Assembly: GCA_964473355.1 (NCBI GenBank)
Contig: CAYYOS010000048.1
Location: forward strand, 1-16,738
DNA length: 16,738 nt
Origin: CAYYOS01 sp964473355
GTDB taxonomy: Bacteria > Pseudomonadota > Gammaproteobacteria > Burkholderiales > REEB80
Direction of reading: 5' to 3'
Of the stretch, positions 14,218 through 16,738 are shown one piece after another. Every line of letters begins with the position of its first letter. The stretch's first letter is position 1. The notes beneath the pieces are model-generated. The model was not told the DNA's origin. It was given only the letters and a program-made list of their open reading frames with translations, and did no database searches. A program made the position numbers and the translations under genes.

Positions 14218-14700
14218 TCACAGCTTTACAGCAGCGATCCGAGCTAAAATTTGACGTATGGCGTCGCTGCGCATATCACGCAACAGCAGGGCTTCTTCCG
14301 CTTCCTTTGCGAGTACGTCGGTGTCGTTAAACGTAAAATCACGTTTTAGTTCGATCAGCTGCGGGCTAATATATTCCCGAGCCTTGCCGTCGTGAACACG
14401 AAAACGTACCCGATACACCAATACAAACTCTCGTACCCGGCCCGTGCTGCTTAAAGAAAGTATGCGTTTATCACTGCTTTCCTCCAGGATGTGCACGACC
14501 GTCTGCCCCGCGACGGGACTACGTACAACACGAGTGACGCCCCCTGCCACAATCGCGCGTTCTAGTTCAGCCGCAACGGAGGAATTGCTGGGTTCAATCG
14601 CCAGGGTGTCGAAGGGTAGCGTGGCGGGCCCACGCAAGTGAAACCCGCAGGCGCTTAAACCTAGGCAAAAAATCAGAGCAATGAGATTTTTAGCTGTCAT
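14218..14700 (-). CDS. lptE: LPS-assembly lipoprotein LptE
   Basis: LptE plugs the LptD barrel in the outer membrane and helps place lipopolysaccharide on the cell surface. The 160-residue protein has a lipoprotein signal peptide with lipobox LSAC and acylated Cys18, followed at once by the family hallmark GFHLRG (19-24). Then come LPFDTLAIEP and the later REFVLVYRVRFRVHDG and LIELKRDFTFNDTDVLAKE patterns. It is a little shorter than E. coli LptE (about 190). ATG at 14700 overlaps the leuS stop by 4 bp (ATGA), so the two are translationally coupled, as is usual for leuS-lptE. Downstream lies the inverted repeat pair and then holA. Confidence 0.94.
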   Translation of the reverse strand: MTAKNLIALIFCLGLSACGFHLRGPATLPFDTLAIEPSNSSVAAELERAIVAGGVTRVVRSPVAGQTVVHILEESSDKRILSLSSTGRVREFVLVYRVRFRVHDGKAREYISPQLIELKRDFTFNDTDVLAKEAEEALLLRDMRSDAIRQILARIAAVKL

Positions 14701-16738
14701 ATTTCGGTAACCACGTTAATTAAACGTCCGGGAACCACCACAATTTTTTTTAATCGCTGTCCCGCCATAAACTTCTGGACCGTTGGCGCTGCCAAGGCTA
14801 AGGCCTCCAGCTCATCGCGGGCGGTAGATTTGGCGACCCGCAAATTACCGCGCAGTTTGCCGTTTACTTGCAACATCAATTCGATTTCGTCGCGAATCAA
14901 CATGGCAGGATTTACCACCGGCCAAGACATTGGCTTTTTTACATCCGGGTGTAACGCCTGCCAAAGGGTATGGCAAATGTGCGGGACGATAGGCGCTAAC
15001 ATCAACACAATATTTTCCAAAACCTCGCGCGCCAAGGTATGGCCGGCAATGTTATCTTGATCGATTTTCATCAGCGCGTTCATCAGTTCCCGGTTCGCAG
15101 CAATGGCGGTATTAAAGGTTTGCCGTTCACTAAAATCATGGCTGGTTTTTTGTATGGTGTGATGCAAACGATAACGCAATTCCTGTAGTTCTGGAGAAAA
15201 CTCATCCAATGAAGTTTTGGGGGCAATACTAAGGTGCTCGTGCACCACCCGCCACAAGCGCTTTAAAAATCGATGGGCGCCCTCCACCCCGGCATCCGAC
15301 CATTCCAAAGTCTGTTCAGGCGGCGCATCCGACATCATAAAAAGTCGTGCCGTATCCGCGCCATATTTATCGATTAACGCTTGTGGGTCGACGGTGTTGC
15401 CGCGCGACTTAGACATCTTAGCGCCATCTTTTAGCACCATACCCTGAGTTAGCAGCCGCGTAAAAGGTTCATCATTCTTCAACAACCCGGCGTCGCGCAT
15501 CAGTTTGTTAAAAAATCGTGCATAAAGTAAATGCAGAATGGCGTGCTCAATACCGCCTACATATTGATCCACTGGCAACCAATAATGCGCGCGCTGATCG
15601 ACCATCGCGTCGGAGTTGTCGTAACTGGCATATCGCGCAAAATACCATGAGGACTCGACAAACGTGTCCATCGTGTCGGTCTCCCGCGTCGCTGGGCCTC
15701 CGCATTGCGGACAAGTCGTCTCAAAAAATTGTCTATCCTTTTTAAGGGGCGAACCTTTGCCATCTATGTTCACGTCTTCTGGCAAAACCACGGGTAAGTC
15801 GCTTTCATTTACCGGGACATCGCCACACGTCACGCAGTGAATAATGGGAATGGGGCAGCCCCAATAACGTTGCCGGGAAATTCCCCAGTCGCGCAAGCGA
15901 TAGTTGACGCGAGTGGCGCCTAACTGTAGCGCCTCCAAGTCGGCAGCGATTTTTGTAAACGCTTCTTGGGAAGAGAGATCCGAGTATTCGCCGGAATCAA
16001 ATAAACTGCCCTCTTCTGTGAAAGGCAGCTCGGTGACCTCGCCGCTCTCTGGGCTAATCACCGCTTTGATGGGAAGTTTATATTTGCTGGCAAATTCAAA
16101 GTCGCGTTCGTCATGCGCGGGGACCGCCATCACTGCGCCCTCGCCATAACCCATGAGTACGTAGTTGGCCACCCAAACCGGGATTGTTTCTCGGGTTAAA
16201 GGATGCTGCACGAAACTTTTCGTGGCGATGCCCTTTTTTTCTTGTGTGGCAAGATCGGCTTCCGCCACACCCCCTTGTTTGCACGTTTCAATAAAAGCTT
16301 TTAACGCAGGATCCTGCGCCGCCAACCTTAAGGCTAAGGGATGTTCGCAAGCAATCGCAACATACGTCGCACCCATTAAGGTGTCCGGACGAGTCGTAAA
16401 AACTTTTAGGACTTCGGTGCTATTCACGATAGGGAAGTGCACCTCAACGCCCAGACTTTTTCCGATCCAGTTACGTTGCATGGCGATAACCTGCTCCGGC
16501 CAGGCGCTTAGGTTTTCTAATTCCCGCAATAGCTCTTCAGCGTAGCGCGTAATGCGCATAAAATATTGCGGGATTTCACGTTTTTCCACGAGGGCCCCGG
16601 AGCGCCATCCACGGCCGTCAATCACTTGCTCATTGGCCAATACCGTTTGGTCAACCGGGTCCCAAGTTACTTGTGCGGTTTTTGTGTAGATTAAATCTTT
16701 TTTAAATAATTGCACGAACAACCACTGTTCCCAGCGAT
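14697..16738 (-). CDS. leuS: Leucyl-tRNA synthetase LeuS (5' end outside window)
   Basis: LeuS attaches leucine to its tRNA. The frame is open to the right edge, so about 680 residues are visible; the HIGH motif is outside. Visible in order: the end of the first Rossmann part (WEQWLFVQLFKKDLIYTK), QTVLANEQVIDGRGW, and the editing domain with TTRPDTLMGATYVA and AVPAHDERDFEFA. Next come RDWGISRQRYWGCPIPI, a zinc-type CVTCG...CPQCG pair, and TMDTFVESSWYFARY. The KMSKS loop follows (15405-15419 on the plus axis, read on the minus strand), then the anticodon-binding and C-terminal domain. Near the start the usual cysteines of the first zinc module are absent (WDPVDQ and DGRGWRS in place of WCPNDQ and DGCCWRC), a known variant. 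It is the first gene of the leuS-lptE-holA-proA-nadD-rsfS run. Confidence 0.97.
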   Translation of the reverse strand, partial: RWEQWLFVQLFKKDLIYTKTAQVTWDPVDQTVLANEQVIDGRGWRSGALVEKREIPQYFMRITRYAEELLRELENLSAWPEQVIAMQRNWIGKSLGVEVHFPIVNSTEVLKVFTTRPDTLMGATYVAIACEHPLALRLAAQDPALKAFIETCKQGGVAEADLATQEKKGIATKSFVQHPLTRETIPVWVANYVLMGYGEGAVMAVPAHDERDFEFASKYKLPIKAVISPESGEVTELPFTEEGSLFDSGEYSDLSSQEAFTKIAADLEALQLGATRVNYRLRDWGISRQRYWGCPIPIIHCVTCGDVPVNESDLPVVLPEDVNIDGKGSPLKKDRQFFETTCPQCGGPATRETDTMDTFVESSWYFARYASYDNSDAMVDQRAHYWLPVDQYVGGIEHAILHLLYARFFNKLMRDAGLLKNDEPFTRLLTQGMVLKDGAKMSKSRGNTVDPQALIDKYGADTARLFMMSDAPPEQTLEWSDAGVEGAHRFLKRLWRVVHEHLSIAPKTSLDEFSPELQELRYRLHHTIQKTSHDFSERQTFNTAIAANRELMNALMKIDQDNIAGHTLAREVLENIVLMLAPIVPHICHTLWQALHPDVKKPMSWPVVNPAMLIRDEIELMLQVNGKLRGNLRVAKSTARDELEALALAAPTVQKFMAGQRLKKIVVVPGRLINVVTEI

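Noticed and set aside
16601..16665. Loss of cysteines in the first zinc module of LeuS as a defect
   Set aside because: The WDPVDQ/DGRGW variant is a known natural form of bacterial LeuS, so it is a lineage trait rather than damage.

Overview
The window reads as chromosome from a gammaproteobacterium of roughly 50% GC. Support comes from the gene run leuS-lptE-holA-proA-nadD-rsfS (a conserved gammaproteobacterial housekeeping order), a FadE-type acyl-CoA dehydrogenase with the long C-terminal region typical of that group, and LptE and YciA homologues. The order or family within Gammaproteobacteria cannot be told from this sequence. No rRNA, tRNA, CRISPR array, transposase or phage gene is visible.

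Left part (1-3298, plus strand): a tightly packed fatty-acid activation and oxidation operon. It holds the 3' part of fadE, a long-chain acyl-CoA synthetase and a YciA-type acyl-CoA thioesterase, each overlapping the next by a few bases. Next (3390-5411, plus) is a membrane-bound GGDEF-EAL c-di-GMP enzyme with its own strong ribosome binding site. A BrnT/BrnA toxin-antitoxin pair follows on the minus strand (5474-6032). Its promoter is clear, with a near-perfect 19-bp palindrome in the spacer, and a small hairpin covers the brnA ribosome binding site. Divergent from it (6234-8711, plus) is a fused 3-hydroxyacyl-CoA dehydrogenase/enoyl-CoA hydratase of the FadN domain order. It supplies the two middle steps of beta-oxidation that complement fadE and the acyl-CoA synthetase. 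No thiolase is in the window.

Right part (8765-16738, minus strand): reading 5' to 3' on the minus strand, leuS (5' end missing), lptE, holA, proA, nadD, rsfS, and then a 520-residue exported protein of unknown function where rlmH is often found. These genes serve leucyl-tRNA charging, LPS transport to the outer membrane, DNA polymerase III clamp loading, proline synthesis, NAD synthesis and ribosome silencing.

The most unusual structure is around holA, which is bracketed by two different palindromic repeat families. Upstream, between lptE and holA, is an 84-bp inverted pair of 26-bp ATTCCCGC...GCGGGAAT-type units. Downstream is an array of four 50-bp foldback elements (two complete identical 96-bp tandem units, a third partial and a fourth diverged). 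The fourth copy lies inside the holA reading frame: the last 31 residues of the predicted HolA and its stop codon are repeat-derived. I did not find a clearly new multi-gene system. The repeat-rewritten HolA tail, the brnTA control region and the unknown exported protein deserve a second look.
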